From: Thiodiazotropha sp040506275
Lineage (GTDB): Bacteria > Pseudomonadota > Gammaproteobacteria > Chromatiales > Chromatiaceae
NCBI GenBank assembly: GCA_040506275.1
Contig: JBEVXD010000008.1
Location: forward strand, 131,801 to 195,800
Direction of reading: 5' to 3'
Length of the DNA stretch: 64,000 nucleotides
Made by a program: the position numbers and the translations under genes. Below, piece after piece: positions 15,289 through 23,761 of this stretch (positions are counted from its first letter, which is position 1; every line of letters begins with the position of its first letter). The notes under the pieces are model-generated. The model made no database searches. It was not told the origin of the DNA and worked only from the letters and a program-made list of their open reading frames with translations.

Positions 15289-17985
15289 ATGCATCTGATC
15301 TCAAAACTTGTTGCGGCATTGGTCGTGCTGTTTGTTTGCATGTTCATTCTGGATAGCTATCTGGATTACCGTCTGATCCACACTGAATCCCAGCAAAGTC
15401 CCCATGCGTCGAAAATCGACTCTACGTCACAGGGTCTAACTGCTCCTATGCACGAAGGGATACAGATCGAAGCCCAGATAGTGAATGCCGTTAAGCAAAA
15501 CGCTTTGATTTACGGCGTGGCATTGATTTTCAGCATACTGCTTCTTTTCTGGCTGTTGAACCGAGTGTTACGTGCACCTCTATCTGAATACAATCAGATT
15601 GCAGATGAATTGTCAGAGGGAAACTATCTGGCTGCCCATCGACTACCAGTATCAGGAGTCTTGGCGCCACTTAGTGCTTCAATAAAGCAGATAGCAACTG
15701 AGAATTTCCAACATCAGCAGGTTATTGAGCAACAGAACAAAGTTTATGCTGCGTTATCAGAAACCAGCAAGCTGGTATTGCAAAATCCATCGCCCAAAGT
15801 GCTATTTGAGCAGGCATGTGATATCGCTGTGAATTTCGGTGGTTTCGTTGCGGCTTGGGTTGGTGAGGTTGATATCGAGGGAAAACTACTCCACCCCATT
15901 GCCAGTACCGGAATCCTGAAAGAGCGCCTCAAAGTCTGCAAGTTTGATCTCGACCTGACTGACCCCCAGGGAGACAGTCCATTGGCAGCAGCTGTCTATG
16001 GGAAGTGTTCATCGGTAATCACGCAAATTGATCAGGAAGGGGGTAAAACAACTTGGCACCGGATTGCACAAATGAGTGGTGGCCAATCTGTAGCTGTGTT
16101 TCCTATCCTGGTAAAACAGGAAGTGGTTGCAGCATTTACCCTTTATGCACTTGAACCGGACACCATTTCTCAATCAATACACGACCTATTGGATGTGATG
16201 GTCAGCAGCCTTGCCTTCTCCATGGAAAACTATGAGCGCGATCAGGCGAATAGGATTACACACAACTCATTGCAAGAGTCATCCCTGCAGCTGACTGAAG
16301 CGAACAAGCAACTCTCTCTGCTGCTGGAGTCGACAGGAGAGGGTATCTTCGGGGTTGACGAAAAAGACTGCTGCACATTTATTAACAAGGCTGGGGCAGA
16401 GATGTTGGGATACACTCAGCAGAATCTGCTTGGAAAACAGATCCACAAACAGGTCAGGATGTTTGATGAGGCTGGCCTCTCCTTCAACAGCACGGTTGTG
16501 GAGCAGGGGAACCCTGTCAGGGTGAAGGATGAGTCTTTTCTGCGTATGAATGAAACCCTGTTTCCGGTTGAATATTCAACCTATCCGATACAGGAAAACA
16601 GAGTATTCAAAGGATCAGTAACAGTTTTTCGTGACGTCACATCAAGTCGCTCCATGATGCGAGAGATGCGATTTTTAGCAACCCATGATTCTCTTACCCA
16701 TCTGTTGAACCGGCATGCTTTTGACCAGCGTCTTCGTCAGGCTTTCGCTAACTCCCAGGAGCAGAGTGCTGAACATGTACTGCTCTATATGGATCTCGAT
16801 CAATTCAAGCTGGTGAATGATACCTGTGGCCATGTAGCCGGGGATATGATGCTGAGACAGTTATCCCATCGCCTGCAGAGCACTATCGGCGTGAATGATG
16901 TCTTGGCCCGCTTGGGTGGGGATGAGTTCGGCCTGTTGATGGAGAACTGTAAGCTTGACCAGGCCAGGCAGATGGCAAACGAGATCAGTAGCAGGGTAAA
17001 GGCGTTTCGGTTCAGTTGGGAGGGACGTAGCTTCTCTACCGGTGTCAGTATCGGCATTGTGGCGATCGGGCCAAAAACTGAGAGTCCCCACAGTGCTTTG
17101 AGTTCTGCAGATGCGGCCTGTTATGTAGCCAAAGATATGGGGCGCAACCGAATTCATGTCTATCAGCCCTATGACGAAGAGATCAACCGTCAACAGGGGG
17201 AGATGCGTCTGGTGAACAAGATAGAGAGCGCTATTGACCAGCAACGTTTTTCACTTTTACAGCAATCGATTATGTCCCTCAGGAGCAATGCAATTGGGGA
17301 TGAACACATTGAACTGTTAGTGCGTATGCAGGATGAAGAGGGTGAACAGATCATGCCTGGAACTTTTATTCCAGCGGCTGAGCGCTACAACATCATGCAT
17401 AGTGTTGATCGGTGGGTGATTGGTGAGGCATTCAGGTGGCTTTCAGAAAATCCTGAGCGTCTTGAAGAGTTAAGTTTGTGTGCCATCAATCTGTCTGGTC
17501 AATCTTTAGGCGAAACAAATTTACATGAGTATATTCTTGAGAAGCTGCGTCTCTATAATCTACCTGCTGAGAAGATCTCATTTGAAATTACTGAAACTGC
17601 TGTCGTCAGCCGTCTCGATCAGGCGGCTCGTTTTATGAGTCTGCTGAAAAGACGGGGTTTCCGTTTTGCTCTGGATGATTTCGGAACAGGAATGTCCTCA
17701 TTTGCCTACCTGAAACAACTGCCCGTCGACTATTTGAAAATCGACGGTAGTTTTGTGCGCAATATGCTGAATGACCCTGTCGACAGGGCGATGGTTGAGT
17801 CTATCAATCATGTTGGTCACTTAATGGGCCTGCAGACCATCGCGGAATATGTGGAAAATGATCAGATACTTGAGCAGTTGATTGATATTGGAGTTGATTA
17901 CGCTCAGGGCTATGGCGTAGTTCAGCCCACACCCTTGTATGGTATCGGCAGAGAGCGGATTCCCCCTCCTGGTCTGCTGCACTGA
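15289..17985 (+). CDS. Membrane GAF-PAS-GGDEF-EAL c-di-GMP signalling protein
   Basis: Inner-membrane sensor of 898 residues. Transmembrane helices at about 5-25 and 72-92 frame a short periplasmic part. Then come a HAMP-like linker, a GAF domain (about 150-310), a PAS domain (about 340-450), a GGDEF domain (about 465-625; R-L-G-G-D-E-F intact) and an EAL domain (about 645-885). The allosteric I-site Arg is replaced (G-V-N-D before the catalytic loop). In the EAL domain the first motif reads E-L-L, but N (A-I-N-L-S), E (F-E-I-T-E-T), D-D-F-G-T-G and the late I-A-E-Y-V-E-N glutamate are present, so both activities remain possible. The stimulus is unknown. Confidence 0.9.
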   Translation: MHLISKLVAALVVLFVCMFILDSYLDYRLIHTESQQSPHASKIDSTSQGLTAPMHEGIQIEAQIVNAVKQNALIYGVALIFSILLLFWLLNRVLRAPLSEYNQIADELSEGNYLAAHRLPVSGVLAPLSASIKQIATENFQHQQVIEQQNKVYAALSETSKLVLQNPSPKVLFEQACDIAVNFGGFVAAWVGEVDIEGKLLHPIASTGILKERLKVCKFDLDLTDPQGDSPLAAAVYGKCSSVITQIDQEGGKTTWHRIAQMSGGQSVAVFPILVKQEVVAAFTLYALEPDTISQSIHDLLDVMVSSLAFSMENYERDQANRITHNSLQESSLQLTEANKQLSLLLESTGEGIFGVDEKDCCTFINKAGAEMLGYTQQNLLGKQIHKQVRMFDEAGLSFNSTVVEQGNPVRVKDESFLRMNETLFPVEYSTYPIQENRVFKGSVTVFRDVTSSRSMMREMRFLATHDSLTHLLNRHAFDQRLRQAFANSQEQSAEHVLLYMDLDQFKLVNDTCGHVAGDMMLRQLSHRLQSTIGVNDVLARLGGDEFGLLMENCKLDQARQMANEISSRVKAFRFSWEGRSFSTGVSIGIVAIGPKTESPHSALSSADAACYVAKDMGRNRIHVYQPYDEEINRQQGEMRLVNKIESAIDQQRFSLLQQSIMSLRSNAIGDEHIELLVRMQDEEGEQIMPGTFIPAAERYNIMHSVDRWVIGEAFRWLSENPERLEELSLCAINLSGQSLGETNLHEYILEKLRLYNLPAEKISFEITETAVVSRLDQAARFMSLLKRRGFRFALDDFGTGMSSFAYLKQLPVDYLKIDGSFVRNMLNDPVDRAMVESINHVGHLMGLQTIAEYVENDQILEQLIDIGVDYAQGYGVVQPTPLYGIGRERIPPPGLLH

Positions 17986-18029
17986 TTTTCTGTGAATCAG
18001 TCTGTTGTTTTCCTGCCGCGGGTGGAAGG

Positions 18030-18491
18030 TCAGTTGATACGACACTGATTCAGGAAAGCTTCCAGGCCGATCTCTTCAGCATAAGCCTTTAATATCTTGG
18101 GACGCGGGCCCTTCTCTTTGACTTCAAATACCTGATCCGGCTGAGTGGGAAGTTTGTTGTATTGCCCGGCTGGTATTTTTACTGTTATTTTCGCTTTGCT
18201 GGGTTTAGTCTGGCCTCTTTTGCCGGTGGCGCGGGACTTTGGAGCCTTTTTGGCTGGTGGCGCAGTTTTGCTGCCGTGTTTCGTTTCCAGTTTTTGCACG
18301 ATTCGGCTGACTTTTTTCAACTGGTAGCCAATATAGGCTTCAAAAGTAACATCGTTATCCTTAAGAATTGCCGTGATCTGCTCACTGACATTCTGCAGCG
18401 CTTTCCTCTCTTGCTCGGCCCTCTGTTGCTCCTTCTCAAGACGTGTTATTTCGGCCCTCAGAACCTCTATCTGCTTCTCAATGTTCGCCAT
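18030..18491 (-). CDS. H-NS-like nucleoid-associated protein
   Basis: Basic protein of 153 residues. Residues 1-70 form a coiled coil. Residues 73-100 are a flexible linker rich in Lys, Pro, Ala and Arg. A small C-terminal domain ends V-K-E-K-G-P-R-P-K-I-L-K-A-Y-A-E-E-I-G-L-E-A-F. The overall plan of coiled-coil oligomerisation domain, basic linker and short DNA-binding domain with a G-x-R-P-K core is that of H-NS/MvaT/Bv3F-type silencers, although the core is divergent. If so, it could silence AT-rich acquired DNA such as the cassette arrays here (inference). The assignment rests on pattern only. Confidence 0.5.
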   Translation of the reverse strand: MANIEKQIEVLRAEITRLEKEQQRAEQERKALQNVSEQITAILKDNDVTFEAYIGYQLKKVSRIVQKLETKHGSKTAPPAKKAPKSRATGKRGQTKPSKAKITVKIPAGQYNKLPTQPDQVFEVKEKGPRPKILKAYAEEIGLEAFLNQCRIN

Positions 18492-18706
18492 AATCTTTAG
18501 TCCTTTATGATTTTAATTCCGATGGATTCTAAAATCCTTTGCTGCACGATAGCAAATCCATGTTCCTTAAATGGTAATCCGGTAAGCTGATGATCATGAT
18601 TCAGGTGGAGATCTGCGAGTAATTTAATAGACTGAGATATTGATGTCTGAGTAAATAGTCAGGTCAGGCGAATTATTCCTGCCAACTTAAAGGAAGGTAT
18701 GACTCA

Positions 18707-18973
18707 ATGAATGATAGCCCCTATCGCCCTATTGACTGTGGCCTGCATGAATCCTATCAGTATGCGGTTTTGACCTGTTCTGAGCTGGTTCTGCACTGGC
18801 GGGATGAATCAGGTATGCCGCATCAAGCTCAGGTATTGCCACTGGATGTGGTAACCCGGAATAGAGCAGAATTTCTTGTTTTTAGAGAGAATAGCGGTCA
18901 GACCCTTGAGGTGCGTCTTGATTGGATTGAACAGGCGGTGGAGGCATCAACAGGAAAAGTCCTGATATATTAA
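18707..18973 (+). CDS. rof: Rho-binding antiterminator (Rof/YaeO family)
   Basis: Small Sm-like fold protein of 88 residues. Y-R-P-I-D-C at the N-terminus, D-V-V-T-R-N-R-A-E-F-L-V in the middle and L-E-V-R-L-D-W-I near the end line up with E. coli Rof (Y-x-P-I-N-C, D-x-V-S-R-K-N-x-E-Y-L-V, x-E-L-R-L-D-x-I). Rof binds Rho hexamers and blocks RNA loading, which reduces Rho-dependent termination. AAGGAAGG stands just before the ATG. It has its own transcript between the H-NS-like gene and DUF3135. Confidence 0.85.
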   Translation: MNDSPYRPIDCGLHESYQYAVLTCSELVLHWRDESGMPHQAQVLPLDVVTRNRAEFLVFRENSGQTLEVRLDWIEQAVEASTGKVLIY

Positions 18974-19141
18974 ATGGTCAAAATGTCGTCACGTATAGAG
19001 CGTTAAACTGTAAATTATTGATAATAATAAGATAATATGGTTTGTCGTATCGGTTAAGTCTTGCTTTTTAGGAATTATCATCTGAGACAGTGTTCAAATA
19101 ATATGGTAATTTTATAAGTAACGACGCAAGAGAATAGCGCC

Positions 19142-19492
19142 ATGAACCAGAATGATCCTAGAGATCTGGATTTCGACCATTTGCTCCAATTGGCCGAGAG
19201 GGACCCGGTGAAATTTGAGGATTTGCGTCAAAATGCGATCGACACTTACATTGCCACACTGCCTAATGAGCGACAGATTCAAATGCGCCGACTTCAATGG
19301 CGCATTGATCAGGAACGCCGTAATCGATCTCCCCTGAGTGCTTGTATGCGTATATCAGGATTGATGTGGGACAATATGGTTGGCCCAAAAGGCATGTTTG
19401 GATATCTACAGGCTATTAACACTGATGCCGATGGTATGCACCCAGACCTAGACTGCTGCCAGGTTCTTGATTTTCCACTACATCCCAGCTGA
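19142..19492 (+). CDS. DUF3135 family protein
   Basis: Soluble protein of 116 residues. The N-terminal half (D-F-D-x-L-L-Q-L-A-E-R-D-P-V-K-F-E, R-R-L-Q-W-R-I-D-Q-E-R) is the conserved DUF3135 helical core found in many gammaproteobacteria. The C-terminal stretch, containing C-M-R-I-S-G-L-M-W-D, is also typical. No catalytic residues or membrane segments are visible. Neighbours (rof, rpmE) suggest no particular pathway. Function unknown. Confidence 0.75.
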   Translation: MNQNDPRDLDFDHLLQLAERDPVKFEDLRQNAIDTYIATLPNERQIQMRRLQWRIDQERRNRSPLSACMRISGLMWDNMVGPKGMFGYLQAINTDADGMHPDLDCCQVLDFPLHPS

Positions 19493-19763
19493 TTTTAAAA
19501 TTTGAAATGTGGTGGATCACTGAATTCTGAACAGGTTGGCATTCCCAGCGCGGAAAGTAGCCTAAAACCTTATTCCGCGGGTGAATTATGGTTGTCTGGG
19601 CTGTTTTAACTTGCCTTGAGCCTGTTTGTGAGCGTATCAACAGCCAGTTATTTTGAATTTCCTTGGTCTGGTACTTGCCTTATTGGTCATCTTGGCCTAT
19701 TATTTCGCGCCTTGCCTGTCAATGTGGCAGGATCATTACTAATTTCTCACGAGTGAGTCAGTC
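19493..19763 (+). other. Leader region of rpmE
   Basis: The 270-base gap before the L31 gene contains an inverted repeat GCGGAA..TTCCGC (19553-19580) and a short stem CCTG..CAGG (about 19708-19731) just ahead of the start. Autoregulatory L31 leader RNAs are known in gammaproteobacteria, so a leader of that kind is possible. I cannot match it base by base. Confidence 0.3.
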
Positions 19764-19967
19764 ATGAAAGCGGACATTCATCCTCGATACGAGGACATCA
19801 AAGTCGTATGCAGTTGCGGCAACGAAATTGTCACCCGATCCACATCTGGTCAGGAAGAGATGCATGTCGAAGTATGTTCTTCTTGCCATCCTTTCTATAC
19901 CGGTAAGCAGAAAATGGTCGATACAGCTGGCCGGGTAGACAAGTTCCGCAAAAAATACAGTCGTTAA
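19764..19967 (+). CDS. rpmE: 50S ribosomal protein L31, zinc-binding form
   Basis: Ribosomal protein of 67 residues, within the family size. The zinc-ribbon cysteines C16-x-C18 and C38-x2-C41 are all present, so this is the zinc-containing paralogue rather than the C-minus form expressed under zinc starvation. H-P-F-Y-T-G-K-Q and the basic C-terminus V-D-K-F-R-K-K-Y are hallmarks. A strong terminator follows 58 bases after the stop and overlaps the beginning of the downstream nuclease frame. Confidence 0.97.
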   Translation: MKADIHPRYEDIKVVCSCGNEIVTRSTSGQEEMHVEVCSSCHPFYTGKQKMVDTAGRVDKFRKKYSR

Positions 19968-20006
19968 GCTATCGGCTTCCTTATGCGTCGTTATGACGCA
20001 AGGTCG

Positions 20007-20795
20007 ATGGTTACGAAAGTGTTTGAAAAGGCTCCGCAATGCGGGGCCTTTTTGCTTTTCGCCCTCCCCTTCCTGATATTCTCCTCTCTCTCTCTTGAGG
20101 CCTCTGTTTGTAAGCCCTGCAGTAGCGTTCCCCTTAAAGTGGATCGGGTAGTCGATGGGGATACTCTGAGGCTGAAAAGTGGTGAAAAAATTCGTCTGAT
20201 TGGGATCAATACACCTGAGCTTGGGCATTGGGGGAAACCGGAGCAACCTGGCGGCCTCGCTGCGAAGGCGTATCTGCAGAAGCTGATCTCTCAGAACGGA
20301 GGACGGGTCGCTGTCTGTCCTGGTGCTGAGAAACAAGATCGCTACGGTCGTCAACTTGTCCATCTCTCGGGTCAGGATGGGCAGAATATAGCTGCACAAT
20401 TATTGCGTGAAGGGATGGGCTGGGCGATCGCCGTACCACCTAACCTGAGTCGTACGAATTGCTATTTTGCCGCAGAATCTGAAGCCAGGGATAAGCGGTT
20501 TGGAATATGGAAAGAGGCTCCAAGTCGAGCTACCTCTCTACAGGGGAATGAGACTGGGTTTCACCACCTTGAAGGTCGTATTGTACGGGTTGGTGAGAGC
20601 CGCAGTGCCTTGTGGCTAAACTTGGAAGGCCCCCTTGCTTTACGCATTACCTGGAAAGATTGGAAGGCCTTCGGTATTGATGATCCCGAGCAGTTGGTTG
20701 GTCACTCCCTAGAGGCCAGAGGATGGCTTTACAAGCGTAAAGGTCAGCAACGCCTCAGGATTCGCCATCCCAGTTCGATACGCTGGTTGGACTGA
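20007..20795 (+). CDS. Thermonuclease-family (SNase-like) secreted nuclease
   Basis: Exported protein of about 262 residues. A hydrophobic segment (G-A-F-L-L-F-A-L-P-F-L-I-F) ends near S-L-E-A, so it is probably a signal peptide. The SNase core follows: V-D-G-D-T-L, I-R-L-I-G-I-N-T-P-E and D-R-Y-G-R give the calcium-binding Asp, the catalytic Arg pair and Glu, although the Asp of D-T-P-E is Asn here. About 80 further residues form an OB-like C-terminal extension. The start is uncertain: ATG at 20007 (AAGG before it) or 19983. Unusually, the rpmE terminator lies inside the first codons. Confidence 0.8.
   Translation: MVTKVFEKAPQCGAFLLFALPFLIFSSLSLEASVCKPCSSVPLKVDRVVDGDTLRLKSGEKIRLIGINTPELGHWGKPEQPGGLAAKAYLQKLISQNGGRVAVCPGAEKQDRYGRQLVHLSGQDGQNIAAQLLREGMGWAIAVPPNLSRTNCYFAAESEARDKRFGIWKEAPSRATSLQGNETGFHHLEGRIVRVGESRSALWLNLEGPLALRITWKDWKAFGIDDPEQLVGHSLEARGWLYKRKGQQRLRIRHPSSIRWLD
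20026..20053 (+). terminator. Strong terminator inside the nuclease 5' coding region
   Basis: GGCTCCGC-aat-GCGGGGCC (8 bp, one G-T pair), flanked by AAAA and TTTTT, is an excellent intrinsic terminator placed 58 bases after rpmE. It also encodes residues about 7-16 of the nuclease if that protein starts at 20007. Confidence 0.85.
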
Positions 20796-20898
20796 CTGAT
20801 AGGATTTGATCTACGGGTTAATAAAATACAAGGCCTTCCACAATCCTCCTGACAATGTACACTACGCAAAACTGACCCTCAGCAGTGCAGGAGTTTTC

Positions 20899-22023
20899 AT
20901 GACCAAGCATATCGGAATTCTGACCTCCGGCGGCGACAGCCCCGGCTTGAACGCCGCCATCCGTGGGGTCGGTAAAGCAGCATTAGGCCACTATGATATG
21001 CAGGTCATAGGGATTCGGGATGGCTTTCGTGGTCTGGTTGAAAATCGCACCATGCAGTTGGACAGGGATGGCCTTTCAGGCATCCTCACCCGAGGCGGTA
21101 CTATTCTGGGTACCAGCCGAGAGAAGCCTCATCGGATGTACTTCAATGGTAAACGTCAGGATATGACAGACGTTATCGTGAAGAACTATCAGGCACACCA
21201 TCTTGATGCGCTGGTCTGTATTGGTGGCGGGGGAACACAAAAGAACGCCTTGCAGTTGCTGGAAAAAGGGTTGAACGTAATCACCCTGCCGAAGACTATC
21301 GATAATGATGTTGCCCATACAGATACCACCTTTGGTTTCGATACCGCGTTGGGTATCGCGACAGATGCCATAGATCGATTACACAGTACCGCTCACAGTC
21401 ATCACCGGATCATTGTGGTGGAGATTATGGGGCATCGGGCCGGTTGGCTGGCCCTGGGGTCTGGGGTGGCAGGAGGTGCTGATGTAATTCTGTTACCCGA
21501 GATCCCTTATGAGATAGAAAACGTTGCAGAAGCGATCCGATCCCGGGCTGCTGGCGGTAAGCCGTTCAGTATCGTTGCCGTGGCTGAGGGTGCGCTACCG
21601 AAAGGCGTGGCGGAAGTGGTGCAGGAGCTGCGCGAGAAAAAACAGAAAGAGACAGAAAAGAAGGCACGCAAGCAGATTAAAGCAGAGCTGTCCGCGATAG
21701 AATCGAAGTATGCGAACCATACCGTCACCCTTTCTCGTCAGCTTGAAGAGCTGACCGGGCTGGAGTCTCGAGTGACCATTCTCGGTTATCTGCAACGGGG
21801 TGGGACACCATCTGCTGCTGACCGTTTACTGGCAACGCGATTGGGGACGGCATGCACCGACCTGATATCAGAAGGTGAATATGGTGTTATGGTGGCCTCC
21901 AGGGGTGACCAGGCGGTTCCAGTACCCCTGGTTGATGTAGCTGGTTATAAAAAACTGGTGCCCCAGGACCATCCGTGGGTAACGAGTGCGAAACGGGTGG
22001 GTACCAGTTTTGGGGACGACTAG
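20899..22023 (+). CDS. 6-phosphofructokinase, probably PPi-type or mixed
   Basis: Glycolytic enzyme of 374 residues. The start is fixed by GCAGGAG before the ATG at 20899. The N-terminal loop G-G-D-S-P-G-L-N-A-A and catalytic T-I-D-N-D are present. Lys precedes it (P-K-T-I-D-N-D), as in pyrophosphate-dependent PFKs, where ATP enzymes have Gly. The donor-site motif reads I-G-G-G-G-T-Q-K-N instead of G-G-D-G-S (ATP) or G-G-D-D (PPi), and E-I-M-G-H replaces M-G-R. A Lys/Glu-rich insertion (about residues 245-275) is predicted helical. Phosphoryl donor uncertain. Confidence 0.88.
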   Translation: MTKHIGILTSGGDSPGLNAAIRGVGKAALGHYDMQVIGIRDGFRGLVENRTMQLDRDGLSGILTRGGTILGTSREKPHRMYFNGKRQDMTDVIVKNYQAHHLDALVCIGGGGTQKNALQLLEKGLNVITLPKTIDNDVAHTDTTFGFDTALGIATDAIDRLHSTAHSHHRIIVVEIMGHRAGWLALGSGVAGGADVILLPEIPYEIENVAEAIRSRAAGGKPFSIVAVAEGALPKGVAEVVQELREKKQKETEKKARKQIKAELSAIESKYANHTVTLSRQLEELTGLESRVTILGYLQRGGTPSAADRLLATRLGTACTDLISEGEYGVMVASRGDQAVPVPLVDVAGYKKLVPQDHPWVTSAKRVGTSFGDD

Positions 22024-22478
22024 CGACTTGGCCAAGAATTATCATTTAGCCTAAATTCCGAAGCTGATCGCTGATGTCAGTTTTAAGCCGTAGAACCAGA
22101 ATTTTTATCAGCCCAACCGACCTGGAACCTTGGTGGATTGTTAGTCCTTTCCAAGTCGGGGGATTGCACCGCAAATCTCTTGCCGATTTAACTCGGTGCT
22201 CTGGCAGTCCTTAATTCTAACGTTGGATCTCCTCAAATATATCTTTTGTCTTACTTGGGGTGTCCATTTTGTCTCTATACTTAGGATACGCTAAGAAAAG
22301 ACGAATTCAGGAAAGTTAAAAAAGGCATTGTCCTTTTTTTTTTAACTGGCCGCGCCACAATCTTGCGCTATATTCTTGAGGTATTTCTAATACATGGAAA
22401 TCAGAGAAGTTTGCACAGTAAATAATAAAGGCATCCCGATAAGATGTATTAAAAGGACGTTGACCTTTTAATTCGGCT
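22024..22478. other. Intergenic stretch leading into the cassette array
   Basis: About 455 bases without a supported gene. Two short inverted repeats rich in A and T occur: AAAAAAGG..CCTTTTTT near 22319-22342 and AAAAGG-acgttga-CCTTTT at 22451-22469. The latter lies 10 bases before the first cassette boundary. No integrase remnant was found here on either strand. A relict attI or truncated attC may be present but cannot be proven. Confidence 0.4.
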
Positions 22479-22494
22479 GTTAGCACAAAAAGGC

Positions 22495-22935
22495 ATGGAG
22501 AAATTTCATCGCATTATTTTAGGTATCGAACTGCTAGCCATTGCTTTGCCAGTAACACTGCTTCTCTTAATTTTCGGCGTACCTATTGCGATTAAGCAGC
22601 TATTCAGTACTTTAAACATCGAAAATTCTATTGTTGCTTTGATTTCCCTATTGGCGGTAATGGCCACATCCGCAGTTTGGTTTCTTAGTATCGAACGCAT
22701 TCGTGGTTATTCAGTCTTTAATAAGGGCTATGCACTTTGGTGGTGGCTGGTAGGCTTGGGCATAGTAATAGTCTTGTGTTCTTTGCTGATTACGAGATTT
22801 ACAACCGTCGAGCCATATTCTGAAGACTGGTGGTTTTACGATCAACTTGGTACTTTTTCACTTGGAGCTCCTTTGGCAATACCAACTATTCACGTAACCG
22901 TTTTAGGGCTGGGGAGTCTTGGTGCTAACAAGTAG
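22495..22935 (+). CDS. Cassette-encoded four-helix membrane protein
   Basis: Protein of 146 residues, not recognised. Hydrophobic helices at about 8-30, 43-65, 80-102 and 118-140 with few charges. The stop codon lies inside the following attC (the last residues G-A-N-K are encoded by the attC R'' box), a common arrangement in cassettes. The cassette runs from GTTAGCAC at 22479 to GTGCTAAC at 22922-22929. There is only a weak ribosome site, so translation probably depends on array read-through. Confidence 0.6.
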   Translation: MEKFHRIILGIELLAIALPVTLLLLIFGVPIAIKQLFSTLNIENSIVALISLLAVMATSAVWFLSIERIRGYSVFNKGYALWWWLVGLGIVIVLCSLLITRFTTVEPYSEDWWFYDQLGTFSLGAPLAIPTIHVTVLGLGSLGANK

Positions 22936-23059
22936 GTCAACTCGTTCGCCTTCGGCTCACTGGGACGTTCAACACTCCGCGTCAGCTCGCGCATGCCTTC
23001 GGCATTGTTGCGCGAGCAGCCGCTTCATGTTGAACGCCCGTTACCATGGGCGTTATGTG
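22922..23059 (+). repeat. attC site 1, array 1
   Basis: Starts GTGCTAACAAG and ends GGCGTTATGTG. Between them are long imperfect inverted arms (TGGGACGTTCAACA.. pairing with ..TGTTGAACGCCC) and a large variable loop. At 138 bases it is the longest attC in the window. Confidence 0.9.
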
Positions 23060-23090
23060 TAAAGAATCAGATACCTATGGAAAGTTTACA

Positions 23091-23660
23091 ATGAAAAAGT
23101 TCTTTCTTGCTGCTTTGGGTATTGCATTTGGCCTGGTTTTAGCCGTAGCTATTGTTGGCGGTGGAATCTATTGGTGGGCTGAGGTGCGTATTCCTGCACC
23201 ACCTGAAGTATCGGTGGAACTAGATGGCTTTCCTGATGCCCGAAAGCAAGAAGACGGCAAGGAAAAAGCACTTGTACGAATCGTGGTTACTAACAACGAT
23301 GATTCAAAATTATTTATTTCCGACGCATATCTTTATTTGACAAGAGTTTCTGATGGAGCAAGAACAAACCTTAAATTTGAGGTTAACGACATGGTGATCT
23401 ATCCAAAGGAAAAATATGTAGAGATAGTCGAAACGCTGCCAGTAAAGAATGAATGGGTTGTTCTTAAAGATTCAGATGAATTCGATTCAGAAGACGATTA
23501 TTTGGCACATAAAGAAAAATGGATTGCACAGTTAAAAAAGAAATTTAGCTTCAATTTTTCTTTTGTGTCTGATAAACACAACATTCGTATTTTACTCAAC
23601 ACACAAGAAAAAATCGCTGAGATTGAAAACAAACATAAGCAGGAAAAGAATAAACAATGA
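23091..23660 (+). CDS. Cassette-encoded membrane-anchored protein
   Basis: Protein of 189 residues, function not recognised. An N-terminal signal-anchor (about residues 6-28, after M-K-K) is followed by a hydrophilic extracytoplasmic part of beta character (residues 40-115, V-R-I-V-V-T-N-N-D..). It ends in a very Lys/Glu-rich helix. The mature part could be an Ig-like or FxLYD-type fold, but the resemblance is weak. The ATG at 23091 is chosen because of the signal sequence; the frame is open from 23046. Confidence 0.6.
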   Translation: MKKFFLAALGIAFGLVLAVAIVGGGIYWWAEVRIPAPPEVSVELDGFPDARKQEDGKEKALVRIVVTNNDDSKLFISDAYLYLTRVSDGARTNLKFEVNDMVIYPKEKYVEIVETLPVKNEWVVLKDSDEFDSEDDYLAHKEKWIAQLKKKFSFNFSFVSDKHNIRILLNTQEKIAEIENKHKQEKNKQ

Positions 23661-23663
23661 ATA

Positions 23664-23753
23664 CACATAACAAGGCAAATGCACTCGGACGGCAAAAAGC
23701 GCAGCTCCTTCGTCGCTATGCTTTTTGCCCCCAGTGATTTGCGGCGTTATGTG
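23664..23753 (+). repeat. attC site 2, array 1
   Basis: Begins CACATAACAAGG and ends GCGGCGTTATGTG. The inner arms GGCAAAAAGC..GCTTTTTGCC pair over 10 bases, so the folded bottom strand would be very stable. Confidence 0.92.
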
Positions 23754-23761
23754 ACGAAACA

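Noticed and set aside
22240..22290. Relict IS end GGGGTGTCCATTTTGTCTC
   Set aside because: Only loosely similar to the reverse complement of the IS3-like end at 63888; no transposase remnant adjacent.
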